The position numbers were made by a program, and so were the translations under genes. Below are positions 20,671 to 32,476 of a stretch of 64,000 nucleotides of DNA, piece after piece. The stretch is from positions 248,001-312,000 of the forward strand of contig NZ_OY780939.1 of the NCBI RefSeq assembly GCF_963675975.1, written 5' to 3'. Positions within the stretch are counted from its first letter, which is position 1, and each line of letters starts with the position of its first letter. The notes under the pieces are model-generated. The model made no database searches, was not told the origin of the DNA, and saw only the letters and a program-made list of their open reading frames with translations. This DNA is from Halarcobacter sp. (lineage in GTDB: Bacteria; Campylobacterota; Campylobacteria; Campylobacterales; Arcobacteraceae).

Positions 20671-21531
20671 TTATTTATTTTTGATATTTTGGTCCAGATA
20701 ATTTTTATAAAATAGTTCTAATTTTTCTAATTCAGAATCTTCAACTTCACTTATATTTTGAACTTGTATATAGTTTGTAGTTTCAAAATTATCTTCAGAT
20801 TGATTAATACTTGATATAAGTTTATTAGCAATTTGTGATATTTCTTTTTCTAAATTTTTTCTCTTAAATCCCATTCCTAAGAAAAATATCTTTTCTGATT
20901 TAGAGATAATTTCAACTTTTTCTTTTATTTGAGGATTTAATTCTATCATAGTGTCATACATAGATTTAGACATTATAGAGATACTATTTTCTTTAAAAAA
21001 AAGTTCATAAAACAATTTTTTAGGTTTATTAACTTTTTTTAGTTTCGAAGAGATATTATCTATAGCCTCAGTTTCAATTAAAGATTCAAACCATATTTTT
21101 GCATATTTATCTATATATAAAATCTCTTGGGTATCAAAATTTTTTAATGTAAATTTAGATTTTCTATTTTTTATTAAATATAACTCTTCAAATTTTTCAT
21201 TAGACCTACTTACAATCCATTTTTTATCTGAATATTTATTTATATACTCTTTATTTTCTAAGTAAAATAAATCATTTGATAAAACAGCTGCAAGTTTTTT
21301 ATCTTTATAGTCTTTTAGAAGTAGATTCATATCTTTATAAAACTTTATACTCAATTTTATATCTGGGTACTCTTTATTCATATATTTTTCCCATAATCTA
21401 GCTCCAACTTCAGCTACATTTTTATCATTAATAAATAGTCTATCATAGTACATACCTATTTTAATAGTCATTTTTGCATCTAGATTTAAAGTGATTAGAA
21501 AAAATAAAATAAAAGTTTTTAAAAATTTCAT
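20671..21531 (-). CDS. PhnD-like periplasmic binding protein, last gene of the tolC-kinase operon
   Basis: 286 residues. Signal peptide (about 1-19, ending LDA) followed by a type 2 binding fold of the phosphonate-binding (PhnD) kind: IKIGMYYDRLFINDKNVAEVG, a long charged first lobe, KLAAVLSNDLFYL and MSKSMYDTMIELNPQIKEKVEII. The C-terminal tail (245-286) is charged and helical. It follows the histidine kinase gene by 8 bases. No transporter permease or ATPase lies nearby, so a ligand-presenting role for the kinase is more likely than uptake. It is a divergent paralogue of the binding protein at 23138-24034. Confidence 0.72.
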   Translation of the reverse strand: MKFLKTFILFFLITLNLDAKMTIKIGMYYDRLFINDKNVAEVGARLWEKYMNKEYPDIKLSIKFYKDMNLLLKDYKDKKLAAVLSNDLFYLENKEYINKYSDKKWIVSRSNEKFEELYLIKNRKSKFTLKNFDTQEILYIDKYAKIWFESLIETEAIDNISSKLKKVNKPKKLFYELFFKENSISIMSKSMYDTMIELNPQIKEKVEIISKSEKIFFLGMGFKRKNLEKEISQIANKLISSINQSEDNFETTNYIQVQNISEVEDSELEKLELFYKNYLDQNIKNK

Positions 21532-21539
21532 AATAAACC

Positions 21540-23138
21540 TTATATCTTAGGTACAGATATTGTAAACACTGCCCCATCCTTATCATTTTCTACTTTTAAC
21601 TCCCCTTGCATATTCTCTTCAATAATCATTTTTGACATATAAAGCCCAATTCCAGTACCTTGAGATTTATGTTTAGTTGTAAAATATGGTTCAAAAATTT
21701 TATCAATAATATTATTTTCAACTCCACCTGCATTATCTTTTATTTCAAGTACTCCTAAGCCATTTTTTTCATAAATTTTTAAATTTATAGTTGGGTTTAT
21801 TATATTTCTATCTACTAAAATATCTTTGGCATTATTTAATATATTCATAACTGCTTGGGCATATTCATTTGCAAAACCATTTACTACTATATCTTTTTCA
21901 ACATCCTTATTCACAGAAATATGATAATATCTAAAACTCGCCCCAACCAACTCTAAAGATTGCTTTATCATAGTATCAATCTTGAAATTTTCTTTTTCTT
22001 TATTTGGTTTAAAAAAGTTACTAAAATCTTCAATTGTATTTGAAAGATACATTGAAGTTTTCATAATGATTTCAACTTTATTTAATTCCTCTTCTTCAGA
22101 AGATATACCAAACTCTTTTTCAACTTTTATTCCAGATGCAGCAGTTGTTATAATAGATAAAGGTTGTCTCCATTGGTGAGCAATATTTCCTATCATTTCA
22201 CCCATTGCTGCTAGTCTTGATTGTTGAATAAGAAGCCTCTCTTGATCTGTTCTTTTTTCAACTTCATCTTTTACCTTTTTATCTAACTGTTTATTTAAAT
22301 GTTCCAATTCAATTGTTTTTTCTTCAAGTTTTTTATTTGTTTCATTTAACTCTAATGTTCTAAGTTCTACTCTATTTTCAAGCTCTTCGTGGGATTCTTT
22401 TAGTTGTTCTTGAGAAGTTTGTATTTTAGAAATCATTTTATTAAAGCTATTTGATAATTGTCCAAACTCATCTTTACTCTTGTAATCACTTCTTAGTTGT
22501 AAATTACCACGGGAAATCTCATTTGCAATTTCATTTAATTTTATAATTGGTTTTGAAAAACTTTTTGCTATAAAATAAGATACTAAAGAGGTAATAAATA
22601 ATAAAACAATAAAAAAGAAAGAGAAACTTACATACATACTTTCTATTCTTTTGTTATATTGTTCTAAAGAGAAACTTAAATGTATATGACCCCAGTTTGT
22701 TGCAGAAAATACTATTGGATAAGTATAATGAAAAACCATTTCATTTAAAATTTTACTTTTCATGATTTTAGCTTTTTCAATATCACTTTCTAATTCGGTA
22801 AAACTCTTATCAATACTCTTTTCAAAAGACCATTTATCTTTTTTTACTATAAAGTATTCATTAGAATTTTTAGAAATAATAATAGATTTTAATAACTCAT
22901 GTTGAGAAAGAAATTCATGGTTAAACTCTACAATATATGCACCATCATTTAAAACGATAGCATCAGAAGTAACATATACAATCATCTTTGCAATACTTTT
23001 TGCTTCTAATTGCATAGAATCAATAATCTCTTTTTTTTGATTTTTTACATAATATACTGAGAATATTACAGAAAAAAATAGTATTGATAAAAACATTGAT
23101 ATAAAAATTTTTAAAGATATTCTATTTATACTTAACAT
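21540..23138 (-). CDS. Membrane sensor histidine kinase between two binding-protein genes
   Basis: 532 residues. Membrane helices at about 9-31 and 168-190 enclose a periplasmic sensor of about 135 residues. HAMP (190-243), a long coiled coil (245-300) and the kinase core follow, with H321 in HQWRQPL, N box NEYAQAVMNILNNAKD, DNAGG and GTGIGLYMSK. The core is closely related to the kinase at 7360-9390. The ATG overlaps the stop of the preceding binding-protein gene (TAATG). No response regulator is in the operon. It probably senses through the two flanking periplasmic proteins. Confidence 0.9.
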   Translation of the reverse strand: MLSINRISLKIFISMFLSILFFSVIFSVYYVKNQKKEIIDSMQLEAKSIAKMIVYVTSDAIVLNDGAYIVEFNHEFLSQHELLKSIIISKNSNEYFIVKKDKWSFEKSIDKSFTELESDIEKAKIMKSKILNEMVFHYTYPIVFSATNWGHIHLSFSLEQYNKRIESMYVSFSFFFIVLLFITSLVSYFIAKSFSKPIIKLNEIANEISRGNLQLRSDYKSKDEFGQLSNSFNKMISKIQTSQEQLKESHEELENRVELRTLELNETNKKLEEKTIELEHLNKQLDKKVKDEVEKRTDQERLLIQQSRLAAMGEMIGNIAHQWRQPLSIITTAASGIKVEKEFGISSEEEELNKVEIIMKTSMYLSNTIEDFSNFFKPNKEKENFKIDTMIKQSLELVGASFRYYHISVNKDVEKDIVVNGFANEYAQAVMNILNNAKDILVDRNIINPTINLKIYEKNGLGVLEIKDNAGGVENNIIDKIFEPYFTTKHKSQGTGIGLYMSKMIIEENMQGELKVENDKDGAVFTISVPKI

Positions 23139-24014
23139 TAATATTTTCTTTTTAACTCCATATATTCATCATAAAACTTTTCTAATTCATTCAAATCTTC
23201 AGGATATATTCTTTTGATTTTTACATTTCCTAATAGTTCTAATAAAGACTGATAATCTCTGTCAAAAGTACCATTCTCAACTATTTCATTAAAACTATTA
23301 ATTATTTTTTTACTTGTATTTTTATGTATTAAACCTAAACCAAAAAGAAATATTGGTTCAGACTCTTTTAAGACTGTTACTCTTTTTTTAATTGCAGGAT
23401 TTAATGAAACAATATCATTAAAAGCACTTTTTCTTATAACAGAAAAATCTGATTTATTAAAATACAGGTCTAATACTAAAGCAGAATCACTTTGAACCTC
23501 TTTAATACTTTTCAGAATATCTTTATAAGATTTATGTAGTTCTTTAAAAGTAACATAATCAAGCCAATCAGCATAATTATCATTTGCTACAAATGTTGAA
23601 AATCTTTTACCTTTTAAATCTTTTATTGATTTAATATTAGATTTATTATTTACAAGTAAAACATATTGCTGAAACTCTTTATTATAATCAAAAGTAAAAT
23701 AATACTGAGAATTTTTTTTTAATCTTTCTTTATCTCTTAAATAGAAACTTGCATAAGTGATTATTGCATTATATTTTTTGTAATTAACATAATTATCTTC
23801 CAGTTTTTTAGTGTCATCTAAAAAAGATACATCAACAAAATATTTATTTCCATTTAAATTTTGGAATTGGTTTGAAATTCTTTTTACAACACTTTTTATT
23901 TTATTTTGGTGTATTTTATCATACTTACTTATAATTACTCCGAAGCTATAATTATTGTCTAAATAATCATTAGCATTTGAATAACTTACTAATACAAAGA
24001 ATAAAATAAAAAGA

Positions 24015-24034
<20 letters not shown>
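23138..24034 (-). CDS. PhnD-like periplasmic binding protein between the tolC-type and kinase genes
   Basis: 298 residues with a signal peptide (1-21, ending SNA) and a PhnD-type binding fold: FGVIISKYDKIHQNKIKSV, NAIITYASFYLRDKERL, NKSNIKSIKDLKGKRFSTF (typical of this family) and IRKSAFNDIVSLNPAIKKRV. It overlaps the end of the TolC-type gene by 20 bases and the kinase start by 1, so all are translationally linked. The motif SLNPAIKKRVTVLKESEPIFLFGLGL is echoed in the downstream paralogue. The ligand is unknown; a phosphonate, phosphate or other small anion is conceivable. Confidence 0.75.
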
Positions 24035-26742
<2,708 letters not shown>

Positions 26743-26760
26743 ACTTAACCTCTTTTTAGA

Positions 26761-26766
26761 TATAAT
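26761..26766 (+). promoter_or_regulatory. -10 box of the gatC leader transcript
   Basis: TATAAT preceded by a T-rich stretch, 19 bases after the tgt stop. Transcription would start near 26773 and give a leader of about 125 bases before gatC. Confidence 0.5.
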
Positions 26767-26779
26767 CTAAACAATTTTA

Positions 26780-26890
26780 AGAGCAACTCGTTGCTCTCTT
26801 TAGATTTTTGCTACTTTTAAGTGAATTTATTTCACTGATAAAAAGTAGTTATTAAACATTGGTCCCTTTTAAAGGGTACCTTTAAAAGGA
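26780..26890 (+). promoter_or_regulatory. Three-hairpin leader in front of gatC that can hide its ribosome site
   Basis: Three stems stand in a row. The first, at 26780-26797, pairs AGAGCAA with TTGCTCT around CTCG. The second, at 26811-26848, has an outer stem CTACTTTT/AAAAGTAG and an inner stem AGTGAA/TTCACT. The third, at 26865-26889, has perfect 11-base arms (CCTTTTAAAGG/CCTTTAAAAGG) and a 3-base loop. The 3' arm of the last stem contains the AAAAGG ribosome site of gatC, 9 bases before its ATG. This suggests translational control, or that the first stem ends tgt transcripts. I recognise no known riboswitch class. Confidence 0.5.
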
Positions 26891-26898
26891 TTTATATA

Positions 26899-27189
26899 AT
26901 GACGGTTGATGACAAACTAATCGAAAAATTAGCAAAACTATCTAGTCTTGAGATTGAAGAATCAAAAAAAGAAAACCTTAAATCTGAACTTGCAGATATT
27001 ATCAACTTTGTTGAAAATCTAAATGAGATTGATGTTTCTAATATCGAAGCAACTTTTAACACAGTTGAGGGTGGAACTCCACTAAGAGAAGATGAAGCAA
27101 AACAAGATTTAGAACTATCAAATCACATTTTAAAACATGCACCAAAATCAGAAGATGGATACTTTATAGTTCCAAAAATTATTGAGTAG
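26899..27189 (+). CDS. gatC: Glutamyl-tRNA(Gln)/aspartyl-tRNA(Asn) amidotransferase subunit C
   Basis: A 96-residue protein with the GatC pattern: KLIEKLAKLSSLEIEESKKENLKSEL, LADIINFVENLNEIDVSNIEATFN and the conserved TPLREDEA turn near 75. GatC stabilises the GatAB complex that amidates mischarged Glu-tRNAGln or Asp-tRNAAsn. gatA and gatB are not in the window, so the complex is encoded at several loci, as usual in Campylobacterota. It starts behind a structured leader and is followed within 8 bases by an ArsC/Spx-like gene. Confidence 0.93.
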   Translation: MTVDDKLIEKLAKLSSLEIEESKKENLKSELADIINFVENLNEIDVSNIEATFNTVEGGTPLREDEAKQDLELSNHILKHAPKSEDGYFIVPKIIE

Positions 27190-27197
27190 GAATAAAA

Positions 27198-27542
27198 ATG
27201 TCTTATAAAGTTTATGGAATAAAAACTTGTAACTCAGTAAGAAGTGCACTAAAGTTTTTCAAAGACAACAATATAGAAGTTGAGTTTTGTGACCTAAGAA
27301 AAGAACCACCTGCATCTGATGTAATTAAAAACTGGGTTGACAAAGCTGGTATTGATATTGTTTTTAATAACAAAGGTGCTAAATATAGAGACCTAAAACT
27401 AAAAGAGTTAAATCTTGATGATGAGGGTAAATTTGAATGGTTATGTAAAGAACCAATGCTTGTAAAAAGACCTGTTGTAGTTCATAATGAAAATGTTACA
27501 GTAGGATTTAAAGAGGATATTTATAAAGAAACTTTTCTTTAA
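27198..27542 (+). CDS. ArsC/Spx/YffB-family protein
   Basis: A 114-residue thioredoxin-like protein. The active-site region reads YGIKTCNSVRSALKFF, with one Cys followed by N-S-V, so there is no CxxC redox pair. Later motifs KGAKYRDLKLKELNL and EPMLVKRPVVVH (the PMLIKRP box) are typical of ArsC/YffB proteins. Glutaredoxin-linked arsenate reductases and uncharacterised YffB-type proteins share this plan. It lies far from the ars locus and is co-transcribed with gatC, so a general redox or housekeeping role is more likely than arsenate reduction. Confidence 0.8.
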   Translation: MSYKVYGIKTCNSVRSALKFFKDNNIEVEFCDLRKEPPASDVIKNWVDKAGIDIVFNNKGAKYRDLKLKELNLDDEGKFEWLCKEPMLVKRPVVVHNENVTVGFKEDIYKETFL

Positions 27543-27551
27543 TATTTTTTC

Positions 27552-27576
27552 ATAAGAAGAGAAAATCTCTTCTTAT
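27552..27576 (+). terminator. Terminator of the gatC operon
   Basis: A perfect 11-base stem (ATAAGAAGAGA and complement) with an AAA loop, followed by TTTTC on the plus strand. The stop codon of the convergent DAHP synthase gene lies in its 3' arm. Confidence 0.65.
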
Positions 27577-28925
27577 TTTCTAGCTTCTTTTAAAGTTTCA
27601 GCTATCATAAATGCCAATTCTAAAGATTGATCTGCATTTAATCTTGGGTCACATTGTGTGTGATATCTACTTGCTAAGCCTTCAGCTGTAATAGCCGAAC
27701 TTGCACTTCCTGTACACTCAGTAACATTTTGTCCTGTCATCTCTAAATGAATACCACCTGCAACACTTCCTTGTGCTTTATGGATTTGGAAGAACTGTTT
27801 TACTTCACTTAAAATATTAGCAAAGTCTCTTGTTTTATAACCGTTGTCAGTTTTCTCAACATTTCCATGCATTGGGTCACATGACCAAACAACTTTTTTA
27901 CCTTCACTCTCAACTTTTTTAAGAAGATTAGGGAAAATATCTGCAACTTTGTCATGTCCCATTCTAACTATTAAGTTAAGTCTTCCAGCTTCATTTTCTG
28001 GGTTTAAAGCATCAATTAGTCTAATAAGTTCATCTTCTTTCATTGATGGACCAACTTTACAACCAATAGGGTTTTTGATTCCTCTAAAGTATTCAATATG
28101 TGCACCATCTAATTCTCTTGTTCTATCACCAATCCATAACATATGAGCACTACAATCATACCAATCATTTGTAAGAGAATCTCTTCTTGTAAGAGCTTCT
28201 TCATAGTTTAATAATAAAGCTTCATGAGAAGTGTAAAGTACTGTTTCTCTTAATTGGTTTGTGTTAGAACTTGTAATTCCACAAGATTCCATAAACTTTA
28301 GTGTTTCAGAAATTTTATCTGCTAATTGGTCATACTTTTCACCTAAAGTATTATCTTTAACAAAATCTAAATTCCAAGCATGAACTTTATGTAAGTCTGC
28401 CATACCACCTCTAGCAAATGCCCTTAAAAGATTTAATGTAGCAGCACTTTGATTATATGCTTTTAACAATCTCTTTGGTTTAGGAGTTCTATCTTTTTGA
28501 GAAAACCCTACATTGTTGATTATGTCACCTCTGTATGATGGAAGTGCAATTCCATTTACCTCTTCATAATCTGAACTTCTAGGTTTTGCAAATTGACCTG
28601 CAATTCTACCAACTTTTACTACAGGACAACCACCTGAAAAAGTCAGTACAACTGCCATTTGCATCATAACTTTAAATAAATCTTTTATATTGTTTGCATC
28701 AAAGGCATTAAAAGATTCAGCGCAATCTCCACCTTGAAGTAAAAATGCTTTTCCTTCTGATACATCAGACAATTGACTTTTTAATCGTCTTGCTTCTTCT
28801 GCAAAAATTAACGGAGGATAAGTTGCTAACTCTTTCTCAACCTTTGTTAATTTTTCTAAATCATCATATAATGGTTGTTGTTTTATTGGAAAGTTTCTCC
28901 AACTATCTGGATTCCAATTATTCAT
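27573..28925 (-). CDS. 3-deoxy-7-phosphoheptulonate synthase, class II
   Basis: 450 residues of the class II (plant/mycobacterial type) DAHP synthase family: [112 protein letters not shown] and the CDPRLN metal-site end. It joins phosphoenolpyruvate and erythrose 4-phosphate in the first step of aromatic synthesis. The tal gene about 100 bases upstream belongs to the pathway that handles erythrose 4-phosphate. A strong hairpin separates the two. Confidence 0.96.
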   Translation of the reverse strand: MNNWNPDSWRNFPIKQQPLYDDLEKLTKVEKELATYPPLIFAEEARRLKSQLSDVSEGKAFLLQGGDCAESFNAFDANNIKDLFKVMMQMAVVLTFSGGCPVVKVGRIAGQFAKPRSSDYEEVNGIALPSYRGDIINNVGFSQKDRTPKPKRLLKAYNQSAATLNLLRAFARGGMADLHKVHAWNLDFVKDNTLGEKYDQLADKISETLKFMESCGITSSNTNQLRETVLYTSHEALLLNYEEALTRRDSLTNDWYDCSAHMLWIGDRTRELDGAHIEYFRGIKNPIGCKVGPSMKEDELIRLIDALNPENEAGRLNLIVRMGHDKVADIFPNLLKKVESEGKKVVWSCDPMHGNVEKTDNGYKTRDFANILSEVKQFFQIHKAQGSVAGGIHLEMTGQNVTECTGSASSAITAEGLASRYHTQCDPRLNADQSLELAFMIAETLKEARK

Positions 28926-28984
28926 ATTTTAACCCTTGTTTTTTAAATAGTTGTAGATTTTATCTAAAAATATCTTAAGTATTA

Positions 28985-29022
28985 AAAGTGTAACAAGAAA
29001 GGTTACTTTCAAGTTACACTTT
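28985..29022 (-). terminator. Terminator after tal
   Basis: AAAGTGTAAC pairs with GTTACACTTT and, beyond an AA/AA internal loop, GAAAG pairs with CTTTC around a 4-base loop. On the minus strand it follows the tal stop codon by 4 bases. Confidence 0.65.
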
Positions 29023-29026
29023 AATT

Positions 29027-30022
29027 TTAATCTTTTTGTAATTTGTTAAGTAAATCTTTAAATGAGTCTTTAAATGCTGATAAACCATCATCTAAAAGTT
29101 TTGTGTAATTACTTTTCATATCAATTTTATTATCAGCTAAAGTTTTAAAATATTTATCACAAGCCTCTTCAGAAGGGATCTCACTAGGCTCAGTTTGCCC
29201 ATTTTCTAACCATTCATCAATAGTTGCCAAAGGTGCTGTATTTACTGAATTTGGGTAAAGAAGATTATCAATATAGTAACTACCTTCTAAATCATCACCT
29301 TTTACACCTGTACTAGCAAATAGTGTTCTAATATTAGAATTTTCAAACTTTTCTATCTCATGGTAACACTTAGTTGCATTCATAATACCAAGTTGTGCTT
29401 TTTTTAATCCTTTTGCAAAAAGTTCTGAATCACATAATCTATCAAGTCTTGAAACAAAAATAGAGATTACAGCTTTTGTATCTTTATTTGAAAGTTTTAT
29501 CCCTTCATCTAAAGCTTTTGCACAAGCAATTGCTTGAAGTGGAGAGAAAATCAATGTAGCGTTTACATTAATTCCTTGAGAAGTTAACTCCTTCATAGCT
29601 TCATATCCTGCACTTGTTGCAGGAACTTTAATCATCACATTTTCAGAACTTATTAAAGAATTAAGTCTCATCCCTTCTTCTATAGTTCCTTTTGCATCAT
29701 CACAAAGTTCTGGATCAACTTCAATTGATATAAATCCATCATTTTGGTCTTCCATATATAAATCATTTAAAAGTTCTGCTGCCCTTTTAATATCTGTAAT
29801 TGCCAACTCTTCATAAATTGTTTTTGCTTCATTAGCTTGTAGCATTTGTAATTGTTGACCATATGCTACTGAATTTGAGATTGAAGATTCAAAGATTGCT
29901 GGGTTTGATGTTGCCCCATAAATAATCTTTTCTTCGATTAAATTTTTAAATCTGTTTTCTAAAAAATCTCTTTCAATAAAATCACACCAAAGTGAAAAAT
30001 TTATATCCTCTTTTAAACTCAT
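29027..30022 (-). CDS. tal: Transaldolase
   Basis: 331 residues of the larger bacterial transaldolase type. Visible are ATSNPAIFESSISNSVAYGQQL, VMIKVPATSAGYEAM, in which the Lys forms the Schiff base, NVNATLIFSPLQAIACAKALDEG and ISIFVSRLDRLCD. It transfers a dihydroxyacetone unit in the non-oxidative pentose phosphate pathway, linking with transketolase at 60 kb. It follows serB by 10 bases and ends at its own hairpin, so serB-tal form an operon. Confidence 0.95.
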   Translation of the reverse strand: MSLKEDINFSLWCDFIERDFLENRFKNLIEEKIIYGATSNPAIFESSISNSVAYGQQLQMLQANEAKTIYEELAITDIKRAAELLNDLYMEDQNDGFISIEVDPELCDDAKGTIEEGMRLNSLISSENVMIKVPATSAGYEAMKELTSQGINVNATLIFSPLQAIACAKALDEGIKLSNKDTKAVISIFVSRLDRLCDSELFAKGLKKAQLGIMNATKCYHEIEKFENSNIRTLFASTGVKGDDLEGSYYIDNLLYPNSVNTAPLATIDEWLENGQTEPSEIPSEEACDKYFKTLADNKIDMKSNYTKLLDDGLSAFKDSFKDLLNKLQKD

Positions 30023-30032
30023 ACTTACATCC

Positions 30033-30653
30033 TTAAATATATTCTAATATTTTAGTTAAATCTTTTTCATCAACAATAATATTAGCTTCTTTTTTTAAAA
30101 TCTCTCTTCCACAAAATGCAACTCTTTTATCTGCATATGGAAACATAGAGACATCATTTGCACCATCCCCCGCTACAAGTGTATTCTCTTTTGATACTCC
30201 AAGTAAAGATTGAACTCTTTGAATCATATCCCCTTTTGAAAATCCAAACATCATATCTCCACCAACAAGTCCTGTTAATATTCCATCTTTTTCATGTAAT
30301 ATATTTGAAAAATCAGCATCAAGTTTTAATTTTTCTTTTGCAGGAGTCGTACCAATTCTAAAACCACCTGAAAAACAAACCACTTTATAACCATCCTCTT
30401 TTAGCTTTGCAATTGTTTCAAAAGCCCCTGGCATAAGTGGTAAATCTTTACATATTTCTACAGCTTTTGAATACTCTAAGCCTTTTAATAAAGATACTCT
30501 TTCAACTAATGATTCAAAGAAATCTAACTCACCTGCCATTGCTTTTTCAGTAATAACTGCAACTTTTTCTTCTAAACCTAAAGGTTTAGCCAAAAAGTCA
30601 ATAGTTTCCCCATCCATAAGTGTTGAATCAAAATCAAAAACTGCTAATTTCAT
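30033..30653 (-). CDS. serB: Phosphoserine phosphatase
   Basis: 206 residues, HAD superfamily. The nucleophile motif is DFDSTLMDGET (first Asp), followed by the small helical cap, then SGGFRIGTTPAKEKL (motif II Ser) and VAGDGANDVSMF (motif IV aspartates). It dephosphorylates phosphoserine in the last step of serine synthesis. It lacks the N-terminal ACT domains of longer SerB proteins. First gene of a serB-tal operon, divergent from ruvX. Confidence 0.93.
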   Translation of the reverse strand: MKLAVFDFDSTLMDGETIDFLAKPLGLEEKVAVITEKAMAGELDFFESLVERVSLLKGLEYSKAVEICKDLPLMPGAFETIAKLKEDGYKVVCFSGGFRIGTTPAKEKLKLDADFSNILHEKDGILTGLVGGDMMFGFSKGDMIQRVQSLLGVSKENTLVAGDGANDVSMFPYADKRVAFCGREILKKEANIIVDEKDLTKILEYI

Positions 30654-30685
30654 GCCTATTTTTCCTAGTTTTATTTTTTTAAGGC

Positions 30686-30691
30686 TATAAT
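30686..30691 (+). promoter_or_regulatory. -10 box of ruvX
   Basis: TATAAT 29 bases before the TTG start of ruvX, in the short space shared with divergent serB. Confidence 0.5.
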
Positions 30692-30720
30692 ATTATCCAA
30701 ATTTAACTAAAGGTAACTGT

Positions 30721-31098
30721 TTGAAACTTGCATCAATTGATATTGGACTAAAAAGAATAGGTATGGCAATATCCCTACATAATGATATAGTAACCCCTCT
30801 TCCAGCAGTTTTAAGAAAAAATAGAAATCAAGCTTCAAGTGATGTTTTAAAAGTTTTAAAAGAGTGGGAAATTGAAAAACTTATTGTTGGATTTCCAAGT
30901 GCCAGTGAAGATATGCAAAAAAGAGTCGAACATTTTACAAAACTTTTAGAACTAAATATCCCTTATGAATTTCAAGAAGAAAATATGAGCTCTATTGAAG
31001 CAGAAGAACTTATAAAAGGTGATATAAAATATAAAAGAGATGGAAGAGTTGATTCCCTTGCAGCTAAAATTATACTTGAAAGATATTTAAGTAAATAA
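30721..31098 (+). CDS. ruvX: Putative pre-16S rRNA nuclease YqgF/RuvX
   Basis: 125 residues from a TTG start with AAAGGTAAC upstream. The RNase H-like fold shows KLASIDIGLKRIGMAIS (first catalytic Asp), IEKLIVGFPSASE and the late RDGRVDSLAAKIILERYL segment with the last acidic residue. YqgF trims 16S rRNA 5' ends and was long listed as a Holliday-junction resolvase. It is convergent with acpS, their ends one base apart. Confidence 0.9.
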   Translation: MKLASIDIGLKRIGMAISLHNDIVTPLPAVLRKNRNQASSDVLKVLKEWEIEKLIVGFPSASEDMQKRVEHFTKLLELNIPYEFQEENMSSIEAEELIKGDIKYKRDGRVDSLAAKIILERYLSK

Positions 31099-31099
31099 A

Positions 31100-31450
31100 C
31101 TATTTTTTGATATTATAAACTACAGCTACAGCTACACCCTCATCATGAGTTATAGAAAGATGAGATTTCTTAATTTTAAATTTTTTTCTAATATCTTTTG
31201 AATATTTTAATTTTGGAGCTCCCAGTTTATTTTTTTTGATTTTTATATCATGAAAAGAGCATTCTTTTCCAATTCCCGTTCCCAAAGCTTTACTTGCAGC
31301 CTCTTTTGCTGCCCAAAATCCAGCAGCTGTACTTGAAGATTTTACAAGAGCTATCTCTTCTTCATCTAAAAACCTTGCATAAGCCTTTTGACCGAACTTC
31401 TCATACATCTTTTCAATTCTTTGAATTGAAGCTATATCTATACCTATCAT
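31100..31450 (-). CDS. acpS: Holo-[acyl-carrier-protein] synthase
   Basis: 116 residues. The metal-binding motif IGIDIASIQRIEKM and the second motif FWAAKEAASKALGTGIG are both intact, and HLSITHDEGVAVAVVY closes the protein. It transfers 4'-phosphopantetheine from CoA to acyl carrier protein. It starts 30 bases from the divergent ABC permease gene, so the promoters must overlap. Confidence 0.95.
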   Translation of the reverse strand: MIGIDIASIQRIEKMYEKFGQKAYARFLDEEEIALVKSSSTAAGFWAAKEAASKALGTGIGKECSFHDIKIKKNKLGAPKLKYSKDIRKKFKIKKSHLSITHDEGVAVAVVYNIKK

Positions 31451-31468
31451 TTTTAACCTATCTACTTG

Positions 31469-31474
31469 TATAAT
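31469..31474 (+). promoter_or_regulatory. -10 box abutting the ABC permease start
   Basis: TATAAT ends six bases before the ATG at 31481. Transcription would then begin at or next to the start codon, suggesting a leaderless message. Confidence 0.4.
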
Positions 31475-31480
31475 ACGCTC

Positions 31481-32440
31481 ATGAAACTATTTATGAACAA
31501 ATTATTATATCTTATTATCATGCTTTTTATAATAAGCTTAATATCATTTTTGGCTATAAATCTAGCGCCTAATTCTTTTTTTGCTAGTGGACAGCTAAAT
31601 CCAAATATTACGCCAGAATCTATTGAACAATTAAAAGCAGTATATGGACTTGATAAACCATTATATGTTCAGTTTTTTTCATGGTTAACAGCTTTAATGC
31701 ATTTGGATTTTGGTATCTCATTTGCAAGTGGACAAATGGTAAAAGAAGAGATTTTAGATAGAATTCCTATAACTCTAACTATAAATATCATCTCTATGTT
31801 TTTAATTTTTGCTATCTCGTTATATTTAGGTATTCAAGCAGCATTAAAAAAAGACTCAAAAACAGATAAGTTTGTTGGACAACTATCTCTTTTAAGTTTT
31901 TCAATGCCCTCTTTTTATCTTGCTTTATTGATGGTAATGATTTTTTCTATATACTTTGAAATCTTACCAATAGCAGGATTACACTCTGTACCAAATGATG
32001 GAAGTTTAACATACTATTTAGATTTTGCTTGGCATTTAGTTTTACCAATTTCAATTATCACTTTTGGAGGAATTGGAAGTTTAACTTTATATATTAGATC
32101 TTTAACCATAGAGATACTCAAATCAGATTATATATTTTTTGCTAAATCAAGAGGTTTAAGTAAAAAAACAATATTAAGATATTATATTTTGCCAAATTTA
32201 TATCCTCCGGTAATTACCCTTTTAGGTTTATCACTACCTGGTATTATTGGTGGAAGTGTGATTTTAGAAACAATTTTTTCTATTGATGGAATGGGTTTAT
32301 TATTTTATCAAAGTGCTTTAAGTCACGATTATCCTGTAATTATGGGAATATTAATTATTGGTGCATTTTTAACACTTTTAGGAAATATGTTAGCAGATTT
32401 AATTCTTCTAAAACTAAATCCTAATTATGACGGAAAATAA
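31481..32440 (+). CDS. ABC transporter permease, DppB/OppB family
   Basis: 319 residues from this ATG, with six membrane helices. It shows the pattern of peptide/nickel permeases: LKAVYGLDKPLYVQFFSWL, LDFGISFASGQMVKEEILDRIPITLTI and the conserved coupling loop YIRSLTIEILKSDYIFFAKSRGLSKKTILRYYILPN that contacts the ATPase. No partner permease, ATPases or binding protein are adjacent, so the rest of the transporter lies elsewhere. No ribosome site precedes this ATG or the one at 31493, and a TATAAT box sits immediately upstream. The exact start is therefore uncertain. Confidence 0.85.
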   Translation: MKLFMNKLLYLIIMLFIISLISFLAINLAPNSFFASGQLNPNITPESIEQLKAVYGLDKPLYVQFFSWLTALMHLDFGISFASGQMVKEEILDRIPITLTINIISMFLIFAISLYLGIQAALKKDSKTDKFVGQLSLLSFSMPSFYLALLMVMIFSIYFEILPIAGLHSVPNDGSLTYYLDFAWHLVLPISIITFGGIGSLTLYIRSLTIEILKSDYIFFAKSRGLSKKTILRYYILPNLYPPVITLLGLSLPGIIGGSVILETIFSIDGMGLLFYQSALSHDYPVIMGILIIGAFLTLLGNMLADLILLKLNPNYDGK

Positions 32441-32476
32441 ACTTAAAAAATAAGTTAAATATTATAAGGATTTTTT

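Noticed and set aside
26780-26890. PreQ1 riboswitch suggested by proximity to tgt
   Set aside because: The element lies downstream of tgt and lacks the short hairpin with C-rich loop and A-rich tail of preQ1-I; it precedes gatC instead.
27198-27542. Second arsenate reductase linked to arsenic resistance
   Set aside because: It has the ArsC/YffB fold but sits behind gatC, 30 kb from the ars genes, with no ArsR site upstream.
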